DNA of 35,516 nt from a virus, in IMG/VR virus record IMGVR_UViG_3300046012_000502, positions 1-35,516 of that record. One strand, 5' to 3'. Below are positions 15,350 through 21,679 of this stretch, one piece after another (the first letter of the stretch is position 1; every line of letters begins with the position of its first letter). The position numbers and the translations under genes were made by a program. Below the pieces are notes generated by a model. That model saw only the letters and a program-made list of their open reading frames with translations, ran no database searches and was not told where the DNA came from.

Positions 15350-15799
15350 TCACGTGTGGGGGTTGGGAAAGTGCGTGCGGATGAAGAAGAAGAAGTTGGA
15401 GAGGTCCGCCCAGCCAGCGTGCTCCAGCGAGTCCACCCACTGGTGCAGACCCGCGAGCGCCGGCAGGCCAACGGGCACGGTCAACACGTCCGGCATGGCG
15501 TCCGCCGCGGGCACTCCGTCGAGCACGACGACAGGCCCCGTGCCCGGCCGCGCGTGGGCGATGGCGGGATCATAGCCCCAGCGCCGGAGGAAGGCGTCAT
15601 ACTCGGGCCCCACGAGCGGGCCGATGATCGTCTCGCCCGCAGCGCCGTTCCCGCGGTCCAGGACGTAGCGCTCCCCGTCAGCCGTGTCGAGCGTGCGGAG
15701 GATCCGGAGCCCGCTGATGTAGCCTTGGCCACGTTCCGCGTCGTCCGGCACATCGATGACGTGGGGCCAGTCGAGCGGACGCGCTGCGGTGTCGGTCAC
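15350..15799 (-). CDS. hypothetical protein
   Basis: 149 residues from a GTG at 15799 overlapping the stop codon of the preceding gene (GTGA). The sequence appears globular with several strands (GYISGLRILRTLDTADGERY, VVVLDGVPAADAMPDVLTVP) and an unusual end with four consecutive Phe (SNFFFFIRTHFPNPHT). No family is recognised. It is part of the coupled block between the two terminase genes. Confidence 0.6.
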   Translation of the reverse strand: MTDTAARPLDWPHVIDVPDDAERGQGYISGLRILRTLDTADGERYVLDRGNGAAGETIIGPLVGPEYDAFLRRWGYDPAIAHARPGTGPVVVLDGVPAADAMPDVLTVPVGLPALAGLHQWVDSLEHAGWADLSNFFFFIRTHFPNPHT

Positions 15800-16464
15800 G
15801 GGCCGTCCGTGGCGCCGGCCGCGTCGTCCACGGGCGGCACGTCGGCCTGGCGCTTGTAGCCGCGCACAGCCTCTGCGAACTCCGCGGTGAGCTTGCGTGC
15901 GATGGCGGTCTGAAAGGCTGCGGCGTCGAGTTCCGCGGCCTTCGCGTCGTCGTCACACGCGGCGAATTCCTCCCCCAGCGAGCACAGGCCGATCTCGCTG
16001 AGCATACGCAGGCGGTCCCGCGGTGGGATGTTGAGGTACGCCTCCGCGAGTTCCGCCACCTCCCCGGGCGCGAACATGACGTCGCGCAGCGGCAGCGGTG
16101 GCAACGGGGCAGCATCGTCGCGCACGCCGTGGAGGGCGAGCACGGGTTCCCCGTCGTCGCGCTCAGCCGCCTGCGCCTCCAGCACGCGCAGCACCACGGC
16201 CGGGTAGGTCTGCACGTCGAGGGCGTCCGGGAGCAGGCGCAGTGTCAGGACGGGGAACGGCTCGCCCGCGTCGTGCATGAGCGTGTAGCCGGCCACGTTG
16301 CGCATCTCGTGGCCATCCACCAGCAGCACCACGTCGCTGGACCGCCCACCGCGCCGGGCGATGTGGACCGTGCAGAGCCGATCCTGTTCAGGCGCGCCGG
16401 CCTGTTCAGGGCGTGTCGCGTCCTTTTGTTCAGGCGGTGCGTTCTGTTCAGGAGCGTCCGTCAT
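15796..16464 (-). CDS. hypothetical protein with PEQ repeats
   Basis: 222 residues, ATG at 16464 overlapping the upstream stop (ATGA). Four Pro-Glu-Gln units lie in the first 27 residues, encoded by a repeated CCTGAACAG. The following domain (CTVHIARRGGRSSDVVLLVD, then EPFPVLTLRLLPDAL) is beta-rich and resembles a small phage module with a G-x-E/D-[L/M]-x-x-V turn and L-x-L-x-L-L-P strand. The C-terminal half is helical and acidic. Function unknown. Confidence 0.62.
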   Translation of the reverse strand: MTDAPEQNAPPEQKDATRPEQAGAPEQDRLCTVHIARRGGRSSDVVLLVDGHEMRNVAGYTLMHDAGEPFPVLTLRLLPDALDVQTYPAVVLRVLEAQAAERDDGEPVLALHGVRDDAAPLPPLPLRDVMFAPGEVAELAEAYLNIPPRDRLRMLSEIGLCSLGEEFAACDDDAKAAELDAAAFQTAIARKLTAEFAEAVRGYKRQADVPPVDDAAGATDGP

Positions 16465-16736
16465 ACGGCTTCCTCCACGTCGATGGTCACGGTGGCCCGG
16501 AACCCACAGGCGGCGCGCAGTTGGGCGAACTGCGCGCCGAGCACATGCAGCGCGCGGCGCAACTCGGCAGGCGTGGCGTCGTCCGCCACCAGCGTTTGCC
16601 CACCGGGGAATATCACCACGAGATCCTGGGCGAGTCCCTCCTCGCCGCGCATGGACAGCCACCCGTCCTGGTCGGAGCGGTCCGAGTCGGGCGTGTAGGG
16701 CGACGGCGCGCCCGTCGTGCGGTCCGCGGCACTCAT
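16461..16736 (-). CDS. hypothetical protein
   Basis: 91 residues from the ATG at 16736, which overlaps the stop of the preceding gene (ATGA). A disordered N-terminus is followed by strands and one helix (LVVIFPGGQTLVADDATPAE, LRRALHVLGAQFAQLRAACG) and a final strand with an acidic end. No motif for a known function is visible. The overlaps on both sides show it is a real member of the coupled block. Confidence 0.6.
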   Translation of the reverse strand: MSAADRTTGAPSPYTPDSDRSDQDGWLSMRGEEGLAQDLVVIFPGGQTLVADDATPAELRRALHVLGAQFAQLRAACGFRATVTIDVEEAV

Positions 16737-16948
16737 CGGTCGGGCGACTCGCGCAGACAGTTCCGCGCGGCCTCCGTGAGCCCCGGCGTATGCGCGGCGG
16801 TGATCTCTGCGCACGCCTTCGCGTGCCCGTCGCCGCAGACCAATCCCTCCGGCGCGTCGGTGAGATACTCCCGGTACATCGTGCGCCGGCAGCGCCGGCA
16901 GGGCGCCGTCGTCATGAGGGCCGGGTCGATCACGCGCTCGTGGCTCAT
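16733..16948 (-). CDS. small zinc-ribbon-like protein
   Basis: 71 residues, ATG at 16948 overlapping the stop of the small terminase candidate (ATGA). Cysteines at 17 and 20 (CRRC), with later cysteines at about 38, 46 and 64, suggest a zinc-binding knuckle (TTAPCRRCRRTMYREYLTDA). A role in nucleic acid or protein contact is plausible, but there is no specific family. Such small Cys-x-x-Cys proteins are unusually frequent in this phage. Confidence 0.6.
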   Translation of the reverse strand: MSHERVIDPALMTTAPCRRCRRTMYREYLTDAPEGLVCGDGHAKACAEITAAHTPGLTEAARNCLRESPDR

Positions 16949-17742
16949 TGGCCGCTCAGTTCGCGGGCCAGCGCGTCGGCGTCGGCCGGCGTCGTGGTGC
17001 CCCGGTGCACGTGCGCTGCGCTCAGGCGTTGAAAGAGCGGACCCAGGCCCGGGTCCTTCTCCACGGCCAGCCGCGCAATGCGGCCGAACGCCTCCGCGCG
17101 TCCCTCCGCGGTTCCCAGGTTCGCGCCGGCCGCGGCGCCGTCCGCCTGCATCAGGTTTGTGATCAGCACTTTCACCGCCTCATAGAGTCCGAACATGCGG
17201 TTGATCTCTTGCACCACGCTGAGCGCGACGGCGTATCGCTTGGCCTCCACGGCCAGGCAGTAGAGGTCGTTCAGGCGTTGAAGCTGGACGCCGAGCACGA
17301 ACTCCTTGGCGCGCGTCACCGTGCGGCCGTCGTCCGCGGTCTTGATCTTGGCCTTCCGGATGTAGAGGTCGAGCGTCCGATCCGGGATCGGCGCATCGCC
17401 CCACACGAACGGCACGAGCGCGCTCACCGTGTCCGGCGTGGCACCCTCCGCGAGCGCCTTGGCGCGTGCCGCTGCCTCCTCCCGCTGGGCCTTCGCTGTC
17501 GCTTGTATCACGACGGCGCGCGTGCGCCCTTCGATCAACTGGCGCTGCACGGTGGCCACGCGGGCGTGGATCGTGGTTGCGGAGGCGGGAACGATCCCGC
17601 GGCCCGCGGCGGGTGGGCGTCGTCTCGGCCGGCTGTCGGGGAGTGTTGCGAGCGGGTCAGGCTTGCCGCTGCCGTCCACGGTGGATGGAGGCGGCGTGGG
17701 CGCTGGGGCGTTGTCGTCGCCCATGGCGTTCGACGGTTCCAT
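16945..17742 (-). CDS. terS: terminase small subunit candidate
   Basis: 265 residues, ATG at 17742 (a second ATG lies six codons on). Residues about 58-130 read as an HTH unit: VATVQRQLIEGRTRAVVIQA, then PIPDRTLDLYIRKAK, the pattern by which many TerS proteins recognise packaging DNA. Then LQRLNDLYCLAVEAKRYAVA and VVQEINRMFGLYE resemble the helical oligomerisation region of the same family. The first 50 residues are Pro-rich. It would bind phage DNA and load TerL. It has no strong ribosome site and lies beside a 233-base non-coding stretch with an inverted repeat. Evidence is pattern-based. Confidence 0.62.
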   Translation of the reverse strand: MEPSNAMGDDNAPAPTPPPSTVDGSGKPDPLATLPDSRPRRRPPAAGRGIVPASATTIHARVATVQRQLIEGRTRAVVIQATAKAQREEAAARAKALAEGATPDTVSALVPFVWGDAPIPDRTLDLYIRKAKIKTADDGRTVTRAKEFVLGVQLQRLNDLYCLAVEAKRYAVALSVVQEINRMFGLYEAVKVLITNLMQADGAAAGANLGTAEGRAEAFGRIARLAVEKDPGLGPLFQRLSAAHVHRGTTTPADADALARELSGQ

Positions 17743-17793
17743 GTGGTGGGCTGGGGCTAAGTCGTGCGGCGGGAATGGATTGCGGTCACGTCG

Positions 17794-17818
17794 GGTTCAC
17801 GTGGCGCTCGCGTGAACC
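17794..17818. promoter_or_regulatory. 8-bp inverted repeat upstream of the small terminase gene
   Basis: GGTTCACG (17794-17801) and CGTGAACC (17811-17818), loop of nine bases. It is 52-76 bases upstream of the terS start, in the otherwise empty gap 17743-17975. It could be an operator or part of a packaging recognition region; it could also be an RNA hairpin. GGGCATCGGG also occurs twice nearby, at about 17826 and 17867. I see no gene in the gap. Confidence 0.45.
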
Positions 17819-17975
17819 GCGCGTGGGCATCGGGTGGGGACGGCTCGTGGTGCGCAATGTCGGGCATCGGGGGCAGGGTTGCAAGGCAGAGTGCGTCACC
17901 GTGTGGCGCCTGCTGCTCGCGTGTGGGCCGTGGGTGGCGCCGCTCAGGATGGGGCGTGCTGCGCCGTGGGGGCGC

Positions 17976-18740
17976 TCAGTGACACGGGGGCGGGTTGTGT
18001 GGGGCTCCGGCTACCCACGCGGTCACGGTGCCGCCGTCGCCATCCTCCAGCGGTCGGAGCGTGTAGGTGCGTCCGTCCGTGGCGAGTCGCACGCGGTCGC
18101 CCAGCGCGCGAGCCATGACGGAGGGGAGCGTGTCCACGGGCTGGGGCGGCGCGTCGGCGGCGTCGGGGGCGTCGAGCATGCGGAGGCTGAGGCCGAGGGC
18201 GTCGTTGAGCAGGCCGGAGGCGTGCTCCATGCCGGCGAGCGCGCCGAGTCCTGCAGTTCCATGGGCGTGGGCGGTGCCGGCGCCGTCGTCGACGTCGAGT
18301 TCCGCCTGCACGGCGTCGGCGCTGCGCTGGCCCGCGGCGAACGCGGCGCGCAATTCGTCGCGGGTGAACGTCGGGTCCGGGCAATACGTGGCGGCGCGAT
18401 CGGCGGCGTGCACGGTCACGGCATAGGTCTGCGGGTAGGCCGAGCGGACGAAGGCGGCGATGAACGCGGCCAGGCGTTCTGGCGTGGTGAACGCGCCGCC
18501 CCCGAGCACGTCGTTCAAGTCCCGGCGATCGAAGGTGGCCGTGATCCACGCGCCCACGGTGCGGGCGAAGGAGTCCGGGTCCACGACGAACCCGGTCCGC
18601 GGCTCTACCGCGTCGGCGCGCAGCACGATGGCCACGTGGTAACTGTGCCCATGCGATCGGTGGCACGGGTGGCCAACGTCCAGGTGCGAGAGTGCGTGCG
18701 CGGCCTCGAATCGGAACACGTGGGTGATCTCGTAGTACAT
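17976..18740 (-). CDS. queD: QueD-like (PTPS-fold) protein with altered active site and C-terminal extension
   Basis: 254 residues, ATG at 18740. The first 130 residues match 6-carboxytetrahydropterin synthase (QueD) or 6-pyruvoyl tetrahydropterin synthase: FEAAHAL with His15, then HPCHRSHGHSYHV with Cys26, His30 and His32. Together these supply the three zinc ligands and the catalytic cysteine. GFVVD and LND are also conserved. In E. coli QueD the general-base pair is Asp70-His71; here the aligned residues are Asp71-Arg72 (FDRRDLND). The pterin-anchoring Glu in VKE is replaced (VHAADR). Residues 131-254 are an Ala/Asp-rich extension foreign to the family. Canonical QueD activity is therefore doubtful. 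No queC, queE, folE or dpdA homologue is seen in the window. Confidence 0.85.
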   Translation of the reverse strand: MYYEITHVFRFEAAHALSHLDVGHPCHRSHGHSYHVAIVLRADAVEPRTGFVVDPDSFARTVGAWITATFDRRDLNDVLGGGAFTTPERLAAFIAAFVRSAYPQTYAVTVHAADRAATYCPDPTFTRDELRAAFAAGQRSADAVQAELDVDDGAGTAHAHGTAGLGALAGMEHASGLLNDALGLSLRMLDAPDAADAPPQPVDTLPSVMARALGDRVRLATDGRTYTLRPLEDGDGGTVTAWVAGAPHNPPPCH

Positions 18741-18809
18741 GGGCAGCGCCGGCAGAGGTGGGAGAGCGCGAGCGGCGAGCGGGGAGCGCGGGCGAGAACG
18801 ACGGGCGGG

Positions 18810-19478
18810 TCAGCCCACGCGGGGCACGAGCGGCGGGTGGCGCGTCAGATGGAACTGGACGACGCCCAGCGCCATGCGAATGTTTTCATCCAGGACGGCA
18901 GGGGCGCGGCCGGGCAACACCCCATTCGCCGGCCGCTGGCGCAATTCTACGGAGAGCGCATGCAACTGCGCCAGCGTCACCTCCCGCCCCTGCGTGTGCG
19001 AGAGGCGCCCCGTCGTCACGCGCGGCATCCATCCCACGCGCTCCCGCTGGCGCTTGGCTTCGTTCGCCGCGCGCGCGCTCACCGCGTAGTCCTGCACGTG
19101 ACAGCCCGCGGCCCACGCTGCGGCCGCGATCATGCCGTAGCACTCTCCGATCGCGAACGCCGTCCCGGTTTGCTGGCCGCGCTGGCCCTGGGCGTTCCAC
19201 CCGCGCAGCGCATCGGCCGGGCGTTCGATCGCCACAGACACGACGCCCCACGAGAGCAACTGCGCGCGGCACCGATCGTAGAGGGCCAGCTTGTTCTCGG
19301 CCCCCGTGAGCGCGGCGCGGCCGGTGGGTCGGATCACGACGCCATCCACCCACCGCCACGTGGCGCGATCGGCGGGGCGCTCCGGGTCCACGAGCAAGCA
19401 GACCATCCCCGTGGTGCTGGCCGGGTCGATGCCGGCCACGGGGACGAACCGCGGGCGCGGAGGCGTGGGCGCCGTCAC
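18810..19478 (-). CDS. RuvC-like nuclease, putative Holliday junction resolvase
   Basis: 222 residues from the GTG at 19478 overlapping the upstream stop codon (GTGA). The larger frame upstream is Arg-rich shadow. VAGIDPASTTGMVCLL carries the first catalytic Asp (18); SVAIERPA carries a Glu (about 85); VLDENIRMALGVVQFHL (about 195-211) carries the late acidic residue in a helix, as in RuvC (D...E...D). RNase H-fold resolvases of this type debranch replicated phage DNA before packaging. The third and fourth acidic residues are less certain. It lies just before the QueD-like gene. Confidence 0.68.
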   Translation of the reverse strand: MTAPTPPRPRFVPVAGIDPASTTGMVCLLVDPERPADRATWRWVDGVVIRPTGRAALTGAENKLALYDRCRAQLLSWGVVSVAIERPADALRGWNAQGQRGQQTGTAFAIGECYGMIAAAAWAAGCHVQDYAVSARAANEAKRQRERVGWMPRVTTGRLSHTQGREVTLAQLHALSVELRQRPANGVLPGRAPAVLDENIRMALGVVQFHLTRHPPLVPRVG

Positions 19479-19699
19479 GCTGCACCCGCGTTGGCGTGGC
19501 GCACGAGTCGGACGGCCGCGCGCACGGCGTTCGTGTAGTCGGCCTCGTAGCGCCCCCCGCGCCACCGGCTGCGGAACGCTTTCTGGATTGCCGCGCGCAT
19601 GGCGTCGGGCACCAGGCTCCAGTGGGACACGCAGAGCATGCCGACGCGGGCGGTGTGCGGACAGTCGGGAACGGGGCACGGCTGAACGGTTCGGGTCAC
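19475..19699 (-). CDS. small zinc-finger phage protein
   Basis: 74 residues, ATG at 19699 overlapping the next upstream stop (ATGA). Cys8, Cys13, Cys23 and His26 (CPVPDCPHTARVG, then CVSHWSLVPDAMR) form a likely zinc knuckle followed by a W-x-x-[LV]-P-x-x-[ML]-R helix. A helical end (AVRAAVRLVRHANAG) follows. This pattern recurs in small phage proteins of unknown function. It is coupled to the RuvC-like gene. Confidence 0.65.
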   Translation of the reverse strand: MTRTVQPCPVPDCPHTARVGMLCVSHWSLVPDAMRAAIQKAFRSRWRGGRYEADYTNAVRAAVRLVRHANAGAA

Positions 19700-19992
19700 G
19701 GTTGGGGATCATCCTCATCGGGGTCGGTGGGCGCATCGCCTAGGACGGATTCATAGTCGAGCGGCTCCGGGCGCACGGGCGGCGCGATGGCCGCGTGCAC
19801 GGCGCGCGTGTGATCGCACGGGGTGGCGAGCTTGCAGGTGAGGCAGCCGTATCGCTGGTGCTGAATGTTGAACACCACGATGGCGCCGCTCGCCAGGTAG
19901 TACCGCGGTCCCGTCGCGCGCTGCTCCGTGCGGAGGATCGCGTCGGCGCCCGTGTGGGCGGCGCGGAACCGGAACGGGCTATCGTCCGCCAT
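19696..19992 (-). CDS. SWIM-like zinc finger protein
   Basis: 98 residues, ATG at 19992, overlapping the HNH gene by 14 bases. YYLASGAIVVFNIQHQRYGC leads into C-x2-C-x5-C-x-H (Cys50, Cys53, Cys59, His61), close to the SWIM pattern used for DNA or protein binding, though the first pair is spaced by two rather than one residue. The end is acidic and Pro-rich. A DNA-associated role is plausible given the HNH and RuvC-like neighbours. Confidence 0.6.
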   Translation of the reverse strand: MADDSPFRFRAAHTGADAILRTEQRATGPRYYLASGAIVVFNIQHQRYGCLTCKLATPCDHTRAVHAAIAPPVRPEPLDYESVLGDAPTDPDEDDPQP

Positions 19993-20512
19993 GTGGCCCC
20001 GCGGCGCTGGGGGACGGCACGGGGGCCGGCGTCACCGTGGGATAGAGCCACGGCTGGCCCAGGGCCAGGTAGTAGTCGAGCCGCGCCTCCACGTCGGCGC
20101 GCGTCGTCTCGACCCGCCCGTAGTACCAGGCGTAGAACCCGGCCGCGTAGGGCTTGAACCAGTCGGTGTGTTCCCACAGCCACGCGCGCTCCGGGATCAC
20201 CTTGGCCTGGACGATCAGGTGGTCCACTTGGCAGAGCGGCAAGAGGTTCCACCAGCGGCTGTTGTCTTTCTGCCCGTCGAGATGATGGACGGTGAGGGTG
20301 CGCAGCTTCAAGTCCTGGGCGTGCGTGCAGAATGGCGTGCACGGCGACAGGCGTTTCGCCGGTCCCAAGATCCCGCGCACCATGCCGTCCCCGCGCGGGT
20401 GGCCGCAGCGGAGACAGCGGAACCCCGTGGTGGCCATCGCGGCCTCACTGATGGCCGGCCAGTCGGCGGGATAGTCGCCGCGGAAGCGCGGCCCGTTGTC
20501 GGGCGTCGTCAT
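19979..20512 (-). CDS. HNH endonuclease
   Basis: 177 residues, ATG at 20512. Cys33-x2-Cys36 (FRCLRCGHPRGDG), then LTVHHLDGQKDNSRWWNLLP and LCQVDHL form a complete HNH treble-clef: HH at 76-77, Asp79, Asn84, Asn89, Cys94 and His98. The C-terminal 75 residues are aromatic-rich (WLWEHTDWFKPYAAGFYAWY). Phage HNH enzymes may be homing nucleases or assist terminase at cohesive ends. Here it is embedded in a coupled operon about 6 kb upstream of terL in the transcription order, which speaks for a resident function rather than a mobile gene. Confidence 0.85.
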   Translation of the reverse strand: MTTPDNGPRFRGDYPADWPAISEAAMATTGFRCLRCGHPRGDGMVRGILGPAKRLSPCTPFCTHAQDLKLRTLTVHHLDGQKDNSRWWNLLPLCQVDHLIVQAKVIPERAWLWEHTDWFKPYAAGFYAWYYGRVETTRADVEARLDYYLALGQPWLYPTVTPAPVPSPSAAGPHGGR

Positions 20513-20997
20513 GGCAGCGCCTCATACCCATCGCACGCCGTAGGCGGTTCCCGGTACAGGGTGCGGAACCCGGACGCGCTGCGCGGCGAGACGGAGACGT
20601 GGGCGAACACGGGAGCCGTCGCGTACGTGATGGCCATGCCGGCGCCTCCATTCTGGCGCGCGAGCGCGGCGCCGCAATCCAACCCGGACCGCAGCGCGCA
20701 GTCGGTGCAGAGCGCCATGGCGCCCAGGTTCGGCGCCCGCACGTCGCGCCCCATGTAGAGCCGCGGGTGCGGATCGATCAGCCGTGTGCTGCAGCGCCGG
20801 CACAGGACGACGTACACGGGCGGCGTGGTGGCGCGATCCCACGGGTCACACTCCACCCATACGGTGAGGTCGCCCTGGGCCAGCGCGTTCGCCACCAGTC
20901 CGCACGCCTGGCACGTGTCCGGGCGCCGCGGGAAGGGCAGCGTGGCCGAGAGGCCCGCGGCCATGCGCTCGGCCAGCGTCGGCGCGTGCGCGCTCAC
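20509..20997 (-). CDS. double zinc-ribbon protein
   Basis: 162 residues from a GTG at 20997 (GTGA overlap with the upstream stop). Three Cys-x2-Cys knuckles are visible: Cys29/Cys32 (DTCQACGLVAN), Cys66/Cys69 (VLCRRCS) and Cys97/Cys100 with Cys108 (LCTDCALRSGLDC). Enough ligands for at least one and probably two zinc sites. The end is beta-rich with no further motif. It overlaps the HNH gene start by four bases (ATGA). DNA- or protein-binding is likely but unproven. Confidence 0.62.
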   Translation of the reverse strand: MSAHAPTLAERMAAGLSATLPFPRRPDTCQACGLVANALAQGDLTVWVECDPWDRATTPPVYVVLCRRCSTRLIDPHPRLYMGRDVRAPNLGAMALCTDCALRSGLDCGAALARQNGGAGMAITYATAPVFAHVSVSPRSASGFRTLYREPPTACDGYEALP

Positions 20998-21284
20998 TGG
21001 AGCACGCCGCAATGCCGGCACCGCTGCGCTTCGGGCCGGATGTATTCGGCGCACTCGCGACAGCGCACGAGCGTCCCCGTGGCCAGCGCGCGACGGGTCT
21101 GCACCTCCACCGTGGGCTGCATGACGGCGGCGTGCAGGAGCGCCACGAGCGGCACGGTGAATCCGTAAAGCCACCAGCCGAAGGGCTCGCGGCCCTTCCC
21201 GGAGGCGAGACACGCGGTGAGGGTGGCGCATCCGATCAGCGCCAGAAAGCACACGAACAGCGAGCCAGCGGTCAGCGGGAGCAT
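20994..21284 (-). CDS. membrane protein with C-terminal zinc ribbon
   Basis: 96 residues from the ATG at 21284, with GAGGA about eight bases upstream; longer frames are shadow. Two membrane helices are evident (residues about 5-25, LTAGSLFVCFLALIGCATLT, and 36-55, GWWLYGFTVPLVALLHAAVM). A zinc ribbon follows: Cys75-x2-Cys78 and Cys89-x2-Cys92 (RCRECAEYIRPEAQRCRHCG). The two-helix hairpin plus cytoplasmic ribbon resembles small bacterial inner membrane proteins. Not a holin by neighbourhood, since no lysin is near. It could modify host envelope or exclude other phages, which is speculation. Confidence 0.65.
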   Translation of the reverse strand: MLPLTAGSLFVCFLALIGCATLTACLASGKGREPFGWWLYGFTVPLVALLHAAVMQPTVEVQTRRALATGTLVRCRECAEYIRPEAQRCRHCGVLQ

Positions 21285-21679
21285 AGGGGATTCCTCAGTG
21301 TGTGGTCTGCCGGCGTGAGTGCGCGCGCGGCCTCCTCCAGCTTGTCGAGCGGGATGTCCTTCAGGCGCTGCAGCGCCCATTCGAGTCGGCGCTTGGCAAC
21401 GGCCCGGCGTTCGTTGTCGCGTGCCTCCTGGAGCAGCGCGGGCGTCGGCTGCATGAGCCGCGGCGCGAATGGCCCGTCCCCGCTGGACGATCGGCCAGAC
21501 TTGGCCCCGAACGATTCCACGTTGCCCGTGCCGTGCTGCACGTGGATGCGCAGCTTGTCGCGGCGCAGCACGGTGCGCGCGTACGTCGCGTTCCGGTAGC
21601 TAACGATCACGTCGTCCCCGGCGCGCAGTTGGTCCTGCCATTCGCGGTCAGTCATGGGAGTGTTGAGCGTGGCGCTCAT
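21272..21679 (-). CDS. hypothetical protein with a C-terminal helical region
   Basis: 135 residues from the ATG at 21679 (MSATLNTPMTDREWQDQLRA), overlapping the upstream stop by ATGA and the next gene by 13 bases. N-terminal beta strands (GDDVIVSYRNATYARTVLRR, KLRIHVQHGTG) are followed by a charged helix (LLQEARDNERRAVAKRRLEW). The strand pair could be an SH3-like or PUA-like barrel. No family is recognised. Confidence 0.6.
   Translation of the reverse strand: MSATLNTPMTDREWQDQLRAGDDVIVSYRNATYARTVLRRDKLRIHVQHGTGNVESFGAKSGRSSSGDGPFAPRLMQPTPALLQEARDNERRAVAKRRLEWALQRLKDIPLDKLEEAARALTPADHTLRNPLCSR

Noticed and set aside
11185-15384. Long plus-strand frames (for example 11185-12624, 12652-13959 and 13972-15384)
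   Set aside because: They are antisense to portal and terminase genes with clear motifs, show no domain of their own and are explained by high GC at third codon positions.
16386-16455. Repeated CCTGAACAG units as a DNA-binding or CRISPR-like array
   Set aside because: They are in frame and encode Pro-Glu-Gln linkers; spacing is irregular and there are no spacers of constant length.
17764-17982. 72-codon plus-strand frame in the gap beside terS
   Set aside because: No ribosome site, no family pattern, and it would be the only gene on that strand.
17466-19538. Very long open frame of 690 codons on the plus strand
   Set aside because: It lies antisense to terS, the QueD-like and the RuvC-like genes, all of which have family motifs and coupled starts. 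Its composition is Arg/Gly/Ala/His-rich, typical of antisense frames in GC-rich DNA.
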